A stretch of DNA of 64,000 nt, from assembly GCA_022826745.1 (NCBI GenBank), contig JAJDUI010000027.1, positions 1 through 64,000 on the forward strand, written 5' to 3'. Of this stretch, positions 55,569 to 64,000 are shown in pieces. Within the stretch, counting starts at the first letter, position 1; each line of letters begins with the position of its first letter. A model generated the notes under the pieces. That model did not search any database. It had not been told where the DNA came from and worked only from the letters and a program-made list of their open reading frames with translations. The position numbers and the translations under genes are program-made. Source of the DNA: Thermoanaerobaculia bacterium (lineage in GTDB: Bacteria; Acidobacteriota; Thermoanaerobaculia; Multivoradales; Multivoraceae).

Positions 55569-57892
55569 GGAGCACGATCCGGGCACTGTCCGCGCCCTTC
55601 CAGGCCCGGCTCCAGGACCGCGAAGGACTGTTCGCGAGCCGCCCGGCGGTCGTGACGCTGGCGGCCCTGAGCCTCTTCCTGCTGGCGGTGCCGCTGACGA
55701 TCGGCAAACCCGGTCAACCGGCGACACTCAAGGCGGACGAGCCCGCCTACTACCTGATGGCGCTCAGCCTCGCCCGCGACCTCGACCTGAGCTACGAGCC
55801 GGCGGACGGCGACCGGCTGCTCGAGGAGTTCCCGTTCACTTCGACCGGCAACCTGATCCTGATGACCTCGGACGGCTGGCAGACCGTCCACTACGGCAAG
55901 CCGCTGGCCTATCCGCTGTTCGGAGCGCCCTTCGCCGCCCTGTGGGGCGCGAACGGGCTGCTGTTCTTCAACATGGCGCTCTTCGTCGCCATGCTCTGGC
56001 TGGCCGCGATGTTCCTGGCGCGCCGCGCCTCGCCCGCGGTCGCCGCCGCCTTCGCCTGCGGCCTCCTGCTGCTCTCGGCCTGCTCGCGCTACGTGTTCTG
56101 GCTCCAGCCGGAGGTGTTCAACATGTTCGGCGTCGTCGGCGCCCTCTACTGGGGCTTCGAGAACCGCCGGCGCGCCTGGTGGCTGACGGCCCTCTCCGGC
56201 GTGCTGCTGGCGCTGCCCGCGTACAACAAGCCGATGTTCGCCGCGATCGCGCTGCCGCTGGCCGGCGCCTTCCTGTTGCGGCGGCAGTGGCGGACGGCCG
56301 CCCTCTGGATCGCCGGCTTCGCGGCCGCGCTGGCGCTGCTCTCCGCGATGTCGCTCGGCTGGACCGGCCAGCTCCTGCCCTACCTGGGCTCCGACGTGCG
56401 GGCGGCGGTCCGCGTGTGCGAGCCGGGCGGCTGGCCGGCTGAGATCGTCGAGGCGCGCCGGGTCGCCGAAGGCCAGGCCCCGACCACCGGCGAAGCGGCC
56501 GCCGCGGTCACCATCCCCGAATCGCCGACCGGCAACACGTTCTCCTGGCTCTTCCGCATTCCCCGCCAGTCGTTCGGCGAAGTCGTCGAGAACGCCGGCT
56601 ACTTCCTCGTCGGCCGCCATGCCGGCCTGCTGCCCTACCACCCGTTCGCCGCCATCGCCTTCGGCCTGTTCCTGTTCGGCGGCCGCCGGGACCGGGACCG
56701 CTGGCTGCTGGTCCTCGGGCTGGCCGCGGTCGCCGGCTACTTCCTGCTCTTCATCGGCTGGAACTGGCAGGGCGGCGGCGGCTTCATCGGAAACCGCTAC
56801 TTCGTCAGCGTGATGCCGGCCTTCCTGTTTCTCGTGCCCGGCCGGATCCCTCCCTGGACGTTGCCGGCCGGGGGCCTCGCCGCCGGCCTGTTCACCGGCG
56901 CGATGGTGCTCGCGCCGTTCGGCGTCACCGTGCCCGCGCCGACGCTGCAGGCGCACACCCGCAACGCGCCGCTCCGCTACCTGCCGTTCGAGTTCTCGCT
57001 GCGCAACGTGCCCGGCTACGAGCGGAGGAGCATCGCGGGCACGCGGATCCTGGGCCGTGCCGACCGGGTGCTGGAACGCGGCGGTGCCTGGTGGGTCGCC
57101 GCTCGCGGTCCGAGCGAACTGTTCCTCGAGTCCCGGCACCGGTACGACAGCCTGACGCTCTTCGTCACTTCGCCCGTGGCGCCGAACCGCGTGCGGCTGA
57201 AGCTCGACGGCGGTCCGGCGGCCGACCTGGACTTCGCCGAGGCCGGCCGGCGCCAGCGGGTGACGCTGCGGTCCCCGAAGCCGCACAAGGTCAGGAGGCG
57301 CGACGGCCACCGGAGCTACGTCCACCGCCTGCGCATCGAGACCACCCGCGGCGCGCCCACCGTCTGGACCAGGGTGCGGCCGCCCGCGCCGTGCGCCGTC
57401 TACGCCTGGAACCGCGAGACCGAAGAGACCTTCTACCTCGGCGCCGAGCTGCGGCTCCTCGCCAGCGAGGAGCACATGAACGCCGAGGTCTTCGCGGCCC
57501 GGATCGGCACCGTCGGCCTGATGCCGGCCACGCTTCCCGCGGGGGCGGAGGTCGAACTTCCGGTCGGCGTGACGAACGAGTCCCAGGTGACCTGGCGCCG
57601 CCAGGGCTACGTCGGAGTCAACCTCGCGTCCCGCTGGCGGCAGGGGATCGCGACGGACGAGGGCGAGGAGCCCGGCCTGCGGATCGCCCCGGAAGGCCGG
57701 CGCAGCCTGCTGCCGGACCTGGCGCCCGGCGGCTTCGAGACGGTGATGCTGCGGGTGCGCGCACCGGACGAGCCGGGCGACTACACCCTGGAGATCGACC
57801 TCGTGTACGAGCAGGTCGCCTGGTTCGAGCAGCGCGGCGGCGTGCCGCTGCGGCTGCCGATCCGCGTGGAGGCGCCGGCCGCGCCGGAGTGA
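55565..57892 (+). CDS. membrane glycosyltransferase-like protein (GT-C type) with beta-sandwich tail
   Basis: The 775-residue protein begins with a cytoplasmic segment, then about 10 TM helices in the first 470 residues. An early loop with KADEPAYYLMALSLARDLD matches the acidic extracytoplasmic motif of GT-C glycosyltransferases such as PMT/ArnT relatives. The C-terminal 300 residues are beta-rich and extracytoplasmic, with VGVTNESQVTWRRQGYV reminiscent of NBR1/Ig-like sandwiches. It would use a polyprenyl-phosphate sugar on the outer face of the inner membrane. GTG at 55565 overlaps the previous stop. Donor and acceptor are unknown. Confidence 0.8.
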   Translation: MRSTIRALSAPFQARLQDREGLFASRPAVVTLAALSLFLLAVPLTIGKPGQPATLKADEPAYYLMALSLARDLDLSYEPADGDRLLEEFPFTSTGNLILMTSDGWQTVHYGKPLAYPLFGAPFAALWGANGLLFFNMALFVAMLWLAAMFLARRASPAVAAAFACGLLLLSACSRYVFWLQPEVFNMFGVVGALYWGFENRRRAWWLTALSGVLLALPAYNKPMFAAIALPLAGAFLLRRQWRTAALWIAGFAAALALLSAMSLGWTGQLLPYLGSDVRAAVRVCEPGGWPAEIVEARRVAEGQAPTTGEAAAAVTIPESPTGNTFSWLFRIPRQSFGEVVENAGYFLVGRHAGLLPYHPFAAIAFGLFLFGGRRDRDRWLLVLGLAAVAGYFLLFIGWNWQGGGGFIGNRYFVSVMPAFLFLVPGRIPPWTLPAGGLAAGLFTGAMVLAPFGVTVPAPTLQAHTRNAPLRYLPFEFSLRNVPGYERRSIAGTRILGRADRVLERGGAWWVAARGPSELFLESRHRYDSLTLFVTSPVAPNRVRLKLDGGPAADLDFAEAGRRQRVTLRSPKPHKVRRRDGHRSYVHRLRIETTRGAPTVWTRVRPPAPCAVYAWNRETEETFYLGAELRLLASEEHMNAEVFAARIGTVGLMPATLPAGAEVELPVGVTNESQVTWRRQGYVGVNLASRWRQGIATDEGEEPGLRIAPEGRRSLLPDLAPGGFETVMLRVRAPDEPGDYTLEIDLVYEQVAWFEQRGGVPLRLPIRVEAPAAPE

Positions 57893-57899
57893 GGCGCGC

Positions 57900-59330
57900 T
57901 CAGGCCAGCTCTTCCAGCAGGCCCGCCTCGCGCAGCGCGTCGGCCGCCTCGCCGACGACGCCCGGCGGCAACCCCGAGCGTTCCGCGATGTCGTCCAGGG
58001 AGTGCTCGCCGTCGCTCTGGTTGAGCACCCACAGCATGGCGATCTCGAACTCCTTGCGGCCCGCGCCGCCGAGTCCGCCGTAGAGGCCGCGGCGGCCGAG
58101 CTGGGGTTCGCCGAAAGGCTCGAGGTTGCGGTAGCGGCGGCTGCCGGCGGGGTGTTGGGACCGTGCTGGGGCTGATGGAGCGTCCGGGCCGGTGTGGGCC
58201 GCGCTTCTCTGGCCGTCTTCGGCGGCCGCCGGCGGGTGCGCCCGCGCACACAGTCTTTCTTCGAGCACGGCGGCGGTGGCCAGGTAGGCGGCAAGCGAGC
58301 CGGCGAGGGCTTCCGCGCTGATGAAGTCCAGGTCGTCGGCGGAGGTGTGGTACTCGGGGTAGCGACCCCAGGGCGTGCGGGTCAGGACGCCGACCGGCAG
58401 GTCGAAGCCGGGGGAGCAGTACTGCCGTTCGTCGTAGCCGAAGGGGAAGAAGTCCTCGGTGACGAGGTCCTCGCCGAGACCTGCCAGGGCGGCGGCCACG
58501 GCACGGTCGATCTCGCGGTCGCCGTGGCGGCTCTTCTTGTAGTGGAAGGCGCCGGCGTCGCCCAGGTTGGCGGCGATCAGCCCGTGGCGGAAGGTCTCCA
58601 GGCGGTCGCGGTTCCGGTCCAGCCAGGCGATCGCGCCGATGGCGCCCGGCGCGAACAGGAAGCGGTAGCTGTAGCGGCGCTCGGGAACCCGGGCGAGGGC
58701 CTCGGCCAGATGGACCGCGACGGCGATTCCCGAGAGGTTGTCGTTGGCGAGCTGCGGATGGCAGACGTGGCTGGAGATGAGGACCTCTTCGGCGGTCGCG
58801 CCCGGCAGCAGGCACTCGCCCCAGGTCATCGAGCCGTCCTCGAGCGAGGCGTCGATCGTCACCTCGTACTCTCCGGCGGGCAGTGACTCGAGAAGGCGGT
58901 AGGGCAGGCAGAAACCCCAGGTCTCCTCGTAGTACGAGGTGCGGTAGGGGATCAGGTCCGGCTGTTCCGGCAGGCTGTGGAGATGCGGCCGCAGCTCGTT
59001 CAGCGTCATCCGGCGATGGACAGGGACGCTGTAGCCGAGGAGGTGGAGGTTGTGGTCGGCGAAGTCGACAACCTTTCGGCCCGCGGGATCGCGGATCCAG
59101 GCCTCGCGAGGGTTCCACTCCCGCGGCACGGTCCAGTCGAGAACCGGCGTGCCGGTGGGAAGTTCGTGGACGTCGAGCGGGATCCGCCGGCTAATCCGTT
59201 CGAGGGTGGCGCGCACGCCGTCCCCTGTCAGGCTGCGGGGGATGAGGTAGAGCTCGCCGGCGAGGTCCATCATCGACCGGCCGGCGACGTCGCGGTCGAG
59301 GGCGGCGAGCGCCTGCCGGACGGTGGACAT
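57900..59330 (-). CDS. DUF4910/M28-like aminopeptidase with C-terminal winged helix
   Basis: The 476-residue protein matches the DUF4910/DUF2172 aminopeptidase group: YLIPRSLTGDGVRATLERI, metal motif SSHVCHPQLANDNLSG, a zinc-type region with RFLFAPGAIGAIAWL, and TPWGRYPEYHTSADDLDFI. A Pro/Ala/Ser-rich linker of about 50 residues precedes a winged-helix tail (FEIAMLWVLNQSDGEHSLDDIAERSGL). No signal peptide is seen, so it acts in the cytoplasm, probably on peptides or modified sugar/peptide conjugates. It is convergent with the glycosyltransferase-like gene. Such genes often sit in surface polysaccharide clusters. Confidence 0.85.
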   Translation of the reverse strand: MSTVRQALAALDRDVAGRSMMDLAGELYLIPRSLTGDGVRATLERISRRIPLDVHELPTGTPVLDWTVPREWNPREAWIRDPAGRKVVDFADHNLHLLGYSVPVHRRMTLNELRPHLHSLPEQPDLIPYRTSYYEETWGFCLPYRLLESLPAGEYEVTIDASLEDGSMTWGECLLPGATAEEVLISSHVCHPQLANDNLSGIAVAVHLAEALARVPERRYSYRFLFAPGAIGAIAWLDRNRDRLETFRHGLIAANLGDAGAFHYKKSRHGDREIDRAVAAALAGLGEDLVTEDFFPFGYDERQYCSPGFDLPVGVLTRTPWGRYPEYHTSADDLDFISAEALAGSLAAYLATAAVLEERLCARAHPPAAAEDGQRSAAHTGPDAPSAPARSQHPAGSRRYRNLEPFGEPQLGRRGLYGGLGGAGRKEFEIAMLWVLNQSDGEHSLDDIAERSGLPPGVVGEAADALREAGLLEELA

Positions 59331-59401
59331 GGGCCTATTCTGCGCGATGCTGTGGCACCAGTATCGTCGCCGGCTTCGCCGGCGGCTGCTCTGTCCGGGG
59401 C

Positions 59402-59454
59402 TGCGCCGCTTCGCGACTCGCCCGCGAGCCGGCCAGAAGGCCGGCGCACCGACA
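59402..59454. repeat. REP-like palindromic element, copy C
   Basis: A CGCCGCTTCGCG-type hairpin precedes the 27-nt core at 59428-59454 with GCCGGCC-AGAA-GGCCGGC, identical to copies at 34859 and 37848. It lies between the aminopeptidase start and the stop of the membrane phosphodiesterase-like gene. Confidence 0.85.
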
Positions 59455-59470
59455 GACCGACACTCGACCG

Positions 59471-61294
59471 CTACAGGTATCCCATCGCCTTCAGGCGCTC
59501 AATCTCCTGCCGGGTCCGCTCGACGTCCGTGCCGCCGACCGTGTCGACGGGCTGCCACGCGTCCCGGTAGGTCGCAACCCGGCGAGCCGAACCCGGGGCC
59601 GGCGGCGTCTCGAACGCCCCCTCCAGAACCCTGCCCTCGGCGTCCTCCGGGACAGGCAACCCCAGCAGCGCCAGCACGGTCGGGAAGACGTCGAACACAT
59701 GGCTGCTCTCCAGCCGGTGGCCGCGGCGGATGCCGGGGCCGTACAGCAGCAGGACTCCGGGCGGGCCGTGCCGATGCTGGGTGTACAGCCGGTGCACGAA
59801 GGTCGGCGACTGGCCGTGGTCCGAGACGACGACGAAGATCGTCTCCGGCCCCAGGGCCTGGCGCAGCTCGCCTACGAGGCCGTCGATCCGCCGGTAGACG
59901 TCGGCCACGGCCTCGCCGTGCTCCTCGATCCCCGCCCGGGAGACGAACGGGAACAGCTCCGGCTCGGCCCAGCGCCAGCGCTGGTGGGAGACGGTGTCCG
60001 GTTCATGGGTGTTGAGGTTGAGGAAGCGCGGTGCCGGCAGGCCCTGCCCGGCGCGGTGCTCCAGGAGGGCGAGCACGGCCCGGTGCTGCCAGTCGAGGTC
60101 CGGCCGGCCGGCGGCCGCATCCAGGACCTCCTGAGGCACGTCGGGCGGCTGGGCGAACCAGTCGAGCGTCGCGCCCGCGCCGCCGGAGGCGGCCAGCGCA
60201 TCGTTCAGGCCGTACCCGAGCATCCGGCTCGACGGCTCGAGCATCTCCTGCGCCGGGAACGAGTAGAAGTAGCCGTCGACGACGACCGTCGGCAGGCCGG
60301 CCCGGTCCGTGATTTCCCAGATCGGCGGCGACGGCAGGTCGAGCCGGTTGACGAAACGCCGCGAGATCACCGGCACCCGGGCCACCTGGTCGATCAGCTC
60401 CTTGAAGCTCGTGCGGTGAACCGGGAACAGGCCGGCGCCCGAACCGGGGAAGCGGATCCGGTAGAAGTCGTGGACGCCGTGCCGCCGGGGCGCCTCGCCG
60501 GTGTAGATCGACGCCCAGATCACGGCGGAGTTCGCGTCGCTGATCGTCCCGAGCCGGCTCGACGTGCCGTCGCGGACGAACTCGGCCAGGTTCGGCATTT
60601 CGCCGGCGTCGATCAGCTTGTCGAGCATGCCGGGGTCCACCCCGTCGAAGCCGAGCAGGGCCACCGGCGGCCCTTCGCCGGCGACCAGCGCCGTCGGGTC
60701 GAAGGACGCCGCCCTTTCCTCCGGAACGAGCCGGAACGCGATCGGCAGCGCCACGTGGGCCGCGACCAGGGCGATCGCGAGCGCGGCCACGAGTCGCGGC
60801 AGCCGGCCGGCGGCGGCGAGACGGGCGACCCGGGCCGCCAGCACCCAGGTGACGACCCAGATGGCGGCGCCCGCCAGGGTGCAGGCCACGGCGAGAAACA
60901 GCGCCATGCCCCGGACGCCGGCGGGCGTGAACCACGGCACCTGGCCGTAGGTCAGGCCGTAGAACAGAAAGAGCTCGAAGAAGACGAGATTGAAGAGGCA
61001 GGCGGCGAGCGTGGCCGGGTTCCCGGCCGGCCTGCGGCGCAGGCTAGCGAGCGTCCGCCACACCAGGCCCAGGCCGCCGAAGGCGGCGCCGGCCCAGACC
61101 CCGTAGAGCAGCGCGAAGAGGAGGAGCGCGGCGATGCCCACAACCGCGCTGTCCGTCCGGTTGTGCACCAGGTGCGCAAGCGAGATCGGGCCGCCGAACA
61201 GCAGCGCGCCGAACAGCAGTCCGGCCCTCAGGTCGCGGCCGCAGGCGGCCAGCGACCCGCGAACGAAGGCAGCGGCGCCAGCACGTTCGGCCAC
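59471..61294 (-). CDS. membrane-anchored alkaline-phosphatase-superfamily protein (type I phosphodiesterase-like)
   Basis: The 607-residue protein has four to five N-terminal TM helices (to about residue 190), then an extracytoplasmic alkaline-phosphatase-superfamily domain: VALLGFDGVDPGMLDKL (metal Asp), ISDANSAVIWASIYTG (nucleophile region), VVSDHGQSP (metal Asp-His), and a tail EIERLKAMGYL. Members act as nucleotide pyrophosphatases, phosphodiesterases or phosphotransferases. GTG at 61294 is chosen because it begins just before the first TM helix; the longer frame overlaps purA. It diverges from purA. Substrate unknown. Confidence 0.85.
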   Translation of the reverse strand: MAERAGAAAFVRGSLAACGRDLRAGLLFGALLFGGPISLAHLVHNRTDSAVVGIAALLLFALLYGVWAGAAFGGLGLVWRTLASLRRRPAGNPATLAACLFNLVFFELFLFYGLTYGQVPWFTPAGVRGMALFLAVACTLAGAAIWVVTWVLAARVARLAAAGRLPRLVAALAIALVAAHVALPIAFRLVPEERAASFDPTALVAGEGPPVALLGFDGVDPGMLDKLIDAGEMPNLAEFVRDGTSSRLGTISDANSAVIWASIYTGEAPRRHGVHDFYRIRFPGSGAGLFPVHRTSFKELIDQVARVPVISRRFVNRLDLPSPPIWEITDRAGLPTVVVDGYFYSFPAQEMLEPSSRMLGYGLNDALAASGGAGATLDWFAQPPDVPQEVLDAAAGRPDLDWQHRAVLALLEHRAGQGLPAPRFLNLNTHEPDTVSHQRWRWAEPELFPFVSRAGIEEHGEAVADVYRRIDGLVGELRQALGPETIFVVVSDHGQSPTFVHRLYTQHRHGPPGVLLLYGPGIRRGHRLESSHVFDVFPTVLALLGLPVPEDAEGRVLEGAFETPPAPGSARRVATYRDAWQPVDTVGGTDVERTRQEIERLKAMGYL

Positions 61295-61385
61295 GGGCCG
61301 GGATGATACGGCAGCGCTGGTAGGGTCGCGCTCCCCGCGTCGCCGCGACGCGGGCCGAACCGCAAGTTGCCTGAAGGAACTGGAC

Positions 61386-62732
61386 ATGGCGAACGTAGTC
61401 GTCGTCGGCATGCAGTGGGGCGACGAGGGCAAGGGGAAGATCATCGATCTCCTGTGCCCCGCCTTCGATGCCGTGGTCCGCTTCCAGGGCGGCAACAACG
61501 CCGGCCATACCGTGAAGTTCGGCAGCGGCGAGGGCGACGAGCACTTCGCCCTGCACTTGATCCCCTCCGGCATCCTGCACGAGGGCGTGGCCTGCTACCT
61601 CGGCAACGGCATGGTGATCGACCCGGACGCCTTCCTGGGCGAGGTCGATCAATTGGAGCAGCGCGGGGTTCGACCCGCCGGGCGGCTCAGGATCTCCGAC
61701 CGCGCCCATGCCCTGACACCGGTCCACGTCGCCCTCGACCGGGTGCGAGAGGAGGCGCGGGGAGCGGACCGGATCGGCACGACCGCCAAGGGCATCGGCC
61801 CCGCGTACGAGAGCAAGATCGGCCGCACCGGCATCCGCCTGGCCGAGCTCGTCGCCGGCGGCGAGGCGATGACGAAGCGCCAGATCGTGCGGGTGGCGGA
61901 CTTCGAGCGCCCCGCCGCCGAAGGCGCGGAACTCGACCCCGAAGCCGCCGCGGCCGACTTCAGCCGCTGGGCCGAGCGCCTCGCTCCTTACCTCTGCGAC
62001 CTGTCCGTCGAGCTGGACGGTCTGATCCGGAAGGGCGGCACCGTGCTCTTCGAGGGCGCCCAGGGCGCCCTCCTCGACGTCGACCACGGGACCTATCCCT
62101 ACGTGACGAGCTCGAACTCGACGACCGGCGGCGCGGCCGTCGGCAGCGGCGTACCGCCGACGGCGATCGACGGCGCGATCGGCGTGGTGAAGGCCTACAC
62201 CACCCGGGTCGGCGAGGGGCCGATGCCCACCGAGCTCGTGGACGGCGTCGGCCTCCACCTCCGGGACCGAGGACACGAGTTCGGCACGACGACCGGCCGG
62301 CCGCGCCGCTGCGGCTGGCTCGACCTGGTCGTCCTGCGGCACGCCTCCCGGGTCAACGGGGCGCGCTCTCTGGCGCTGACGAAGATCGACGTGCTCGACG
62401 AACTGGAAGAACTCCAGGTCTGCGTCGCCTACCGGATCGGCGGCGAGGTGGTGCGCAACCTGCCGGCGGTCACCGACCGGCTGGAAGCCGCCGAGCCGAT
62501 CTACCGCACCTTCCCCGGCTGGAAGCAGGACACGCGCGGGGTGCTCGACCGGAACGACCTGCCGCGGGCCGCCCTCGACTACGTCGACTTCCTGGAGCAG
62601 GAACTCGACGCCGGCGCGGATCTGATCTCCTCCGGCCCGCGGCGTGAGGAGACGGTGGTGAGCGGTGGAGGAAGGCTCGAGGAGTGGCTGGGGGAGCGGT
62701 TCGGAGCAGTGCGGGCGGCCGTCGGCGAGTAG
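61386..62732 (+). CDS. purA: adenylosuccinate synthetase
   Basis: The 448-residue enzyme converts IMP, aspartate and GTP to adenylosuccinate, the first step to AMP. It starts MANVVVVGMQWGDEGKGKII and includes FQGGNNAGHTVKF, GTTAKGIGPAYESK, LFEGAQGALLDVDHGTYPYV, TTGGAAVGSGVPPTAIDG and TKIDVLDELEEL. The start fits the family N-terminus. It is followed 16 nt later by tRNA-Lys and diverges from the membrane phosphodiesterase gene. Confidence 0.98.
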   Translation: MANVVVVGMQWGDEGKGKIIDLLCPAFDAVVRFQGGNNAGHTVKFGSGEGDEHFALHLIPSGILHEGVACYLGNGMVIDPDAFLGEVDQLEQRGVRPAGRLRISDRAHALTPVHVALDRVREEARGADRIGTTAKGIGPAYESKIGRTGIRLAELVAGGEAMTKRQIVRVADFERPAAEGAELDPEAAAADFSRWAERLAPYLCDLSVELDGLIRKGGTVLFEGAQGALLDVDHGTYPYVTSSNSTTGGAAVGSGVPPTAIDGAIGVVKAYTTRVGEGPMPTELVDGVGLHLRDRGHEFGTTTGRPRRCGWLDLVVLRHASRVNGARSLALTKIDVLDELEELQVCVAYRIGGEVVRNLPAVTDRLEAAEPIYRTFPGWKQDTRGVLDRNDLPRAALDYVDFLEQELDAGADLISSGPRREETVVSGGGRLEEWLGERFGAVRAAVGE

Positions 62733-62737
62733 AGCCG

Positions 62738-62743
62738 TATACT
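62738..62743 (+). promoter_or_regulatory. -10 box of tRNA-Lys
   Basis: TATACT lies 5 nt before the tRNA 5' end, so transcription would begin at or next to the mature end. No good -35 is seen at the usual distance. Confidence 0.4.
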
Positions 62744-62748
62744 GCGCC

Positions 62749-62824
62749 GGGCCGTTAGCTCAGTTGGTAGAGCAGTGGACTTTTAATCCAAGGGTCGGGG
62801 GTTCGATCCCCTCACGGCCCACCA
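62749..62824 (+). tRNA. tRNA-Lys (TTT)
   Basis: The 76-nt cloverleaf has acceptor GGGCCGT/ACGGCCC, loop CTTTTAA (anticodon TTT), T arm GGGGG-TTCGATC-CCCTC, discriminator A and an encoded CCA. The top pair of the anticodon stem is a G-A mismatch, where many bacterial tRNA-Lys have G-U. The last bases overlap the stop codon of the convergent PepSY gene. Confidence 0.97.
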
Positions 62825-64000
62825 GATGTGCCGCCGGGTGGAGCCACCAGGCTCGTTCCCGACGCGGCCAGGCGGCGCCCCGGAAGCGAACCACCCGCCG
62901 GTTCGCGGCGCTCCCCGTTCCGTTCGCGCTGCCTGGCCCGGCGCCGCACGCCCAGCACCCAGATGACGACACCGGTGACGGACAGCACCGCCGTGACGAT
63001 GCCGGCCAGGAAGACGATGATGCGCCCGGGCAGGCCGAGAATCTGGCCGCTGTGGATCGGGAACTGAAGCCGGTAGATCACGTCCGCGGCGCTGCCCTCG
63101 AGCGGCACGCTGTCGCCGATCAGGACGCCGTCGTGGCCGTCGACGTAGAGAATCGGCGGCCCCAAGCCGGACCGCATGCCCTCGAAGGACTCGAAGTAGA
63201 CGATGTAGTAGGCCTGCGCGGGTACGACGCCCACGCGGCTCAAGCCGGCCGGCCAGCCGCGGCGCGAGGCCTCGACAGAGGCCAGGTCGATCGCCCGGTC
63301 GAAACCGATCAGGTCCCTGCCCCAATCCTCCGGCGCCAGGACCTCGCGCGTTTCGAACGGGTACGGCTTCGGCTTGGAGAACACCTCGACAACCGGCCGG
63401 AAGACCTCGCGATTCAGGTTGAAGTACACGCCGCTGACCGCGAGCAGGAACAGGACGCCCCAGAGCCATAGACCGCTCGCGCGATGCGTGTCGTAGTTCG
63501 CCCGCTCGCCGCCGGCGTCCGTCTTCACCTTCCAGGACTTCTTCCAGCGCGACCAGAACGGGCGGCGTCGCGGCAGCGTCAGGTAGAAACCGATCAGGCA
63601 GTCGAAGGCCCACAGGAGCGAGATGCCGCCGAGCAACCAGACGCCGATGCGCCCCGGCGCGTGCAGCGTGTAGTGGAGGCGGTAGATGAAGGGCATGAGC
63701 TCCGCTCGTCCGAAACAGCAGGCTCCCCGGTCACGGGTCCCGAGGACCTCGCCCGACGCCGGATCCGCCCAGACCTGGTCGAAGCCGAGCTCGGCGGCGT
63801 AGTCCAGGTCGGCGGCGAGAGCCGGGGCCTTCGGCTGGACGTAGGCGCGCGCGGCGTGGCCGCTGTCGCCGGGCAGCGTCACGTTCGTCACCCGGATGCG
63901 GTCGTCCCAGGCCTCGATGCGCGAGACGAGCTCCGACGCCGACAGCGCCGGACGGCCTGGCGGCACGTGCATCAGATCGGGATTCAGCCAGGCGTCGAGC
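62812..64000 (-). CDS. PepSY-associated TM protein, 5'-truncated by the window edge
   Basis: The visible 396 or so residues read in frame to the right end, so the N-terminus lies outside the window; an internal Met at 63972 is not necessarily the start. Features are PepSY-like domains (ISRIEAWDDRIRVTNV-type, GFDRAIDLASVEA), HYTLHAPGRIGVWLLGGISLLWAFDCLIGFYL, and a final TM helix near the C-terminus (IIVFLAGIVTAVLSVTGVVIW), with an H-rich LQFPIHSG block. Such proteins resemble siderophore- or iron-reductase-associated membrane proteins. The stop codon lies inside the tRNA-Lys gene on the other strand. Confidence 0.85.
   Translation of the reverse strand, partial: LDAWLNPDLMHVPPGRPALSASELVSRIEAWDDRIRVTNVTLPGDSGHAARAYVQPKAPALAADLDYAAELGFDQVWADPASGEVLGTRDRGACCFGRAELMPFIYRLHYTLHAPGRIGVWLLGGISLLWAFDCLIGFYLTLPRRRPFWSRWKKSWKVKTDAGGERANYDTHRASGLWLWGVLFLLAVSGVYFNLNREVFRPVVEVFSKPKPYPFETREVLAPEDWGRDLIGFDRAIDLASVEASRRGWPAGLSRVGVVPAQAYYIVYFESFEGMRSGLGPPILYVDGHDGVLIGDSVPLEGSAADVIYRLQFPIHSGQILGLPGRIIVFLAGIVTAVLSVTGVVIWVLGVRRRARQRERNGERREPAGGSLPGRRLAASGTSLVAPPGGTSGGP

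Noticed and set aside
61134..61385. N-terminal extension of purA
   Set aside because: MANVVVVG at 61386 matches the family N-terminus. The upstream part overlaps the divergent gene's start region.

Overview
The window is high-GC DNA (by eye about two thirds G+C or more), densely coded on both strands, with short gaps and many 1-4 nt start/stop overlaps. Kdo biosynthesis (kdsB, kdsA, kdsD, kdsC), LolA, TolC-type efflux and Tat genes show a Gram-negative cell with an LPS-type outer membrane. Acidobacteriota, possibly a Thermoanaerobaculia-like lineage, is my inference. It rests on very large fibronectin-III proteins that end in paired 'EVLVKVLDGC...' repeats, ToxR/TolB-type regulators, F420/LLM and MmgE/PrpD catabolic genes, and several alkaline-phosphatase-superfamily proteins with 'LRALGYV'-type tails. 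No rRNA, complete mobile element or CRISPR array was seen.

Region 1 (1-10.3 kb, minus strand): an ECF-like sigma factor, rpmG, tRNA-Asp and tRNA-Val. Upstream of these is a seven-gene catabolic operon: acyl-CoA dehydrogenase, MmgE/PrpD, acyl-CoA ligase, FAD hydroxylase, SDR, LLM oxidoreductase, P450. Region 2 (10.5-22 kb): one giant secreted protein with an HExxHxxGxxH protease-like head, about 25 FN3 domains, Calx-beta and cadherin-like modules, and two lineage-type C-terminal repeats. Region 3 (22-29.4 kb): an RND efflux operon whose outer-membrane channel carries an extra periplasmic binding-protein domain, followed by a small K+-channel-like protein. Region 4 (29.5-34.8 kb): a wHTH membrane regulator, then a redox cluster. 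The cluster holds a NirB-like flavoprotein with a BFD [2Fe-2S] domain and a diheme cytochrome b-type tail, an 11-heme cytochrome c, a Tll0287-type heme lipoprotein and a Mn-type superoxide dismutase.

Region 5 (34.8-46 kb): a C-terminal processing protease, tatA/B and tatC, the Kdo operon kdsB-pyrG-kdsA-kdsD-kdsC, a secreted hypothetical, and purH-lolA. Region 6 (46.07-47.1 kb): tRNA-Phe, then about 1 kb without a convincing gene. In it, a sigma70-like promoter precedes a roughly 610-nt segment whose two ends pair in a 13-bp helix and whose interior holds several perfect hairpins. I interpret this as an undescribed large structured RNA. Region 7 (47-64 kb): a TolB-like membrane protein, aat, ychF, an SGNH hydrolase with a dockerin, a secreted hypothetical, two alkaline-phosphatase-superfamily proteins, an SDR, a membrane glycosyltransferase-like protein, an M28-like aminopeptidase, purA, tRNA-Lys and a truncated PepSY membrane protein.

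A small REP-like palindrome family (three near-identical copies and one compensated variant) lies in gaps at 34.8, 36.6, 37.8 and 59.4 kb.
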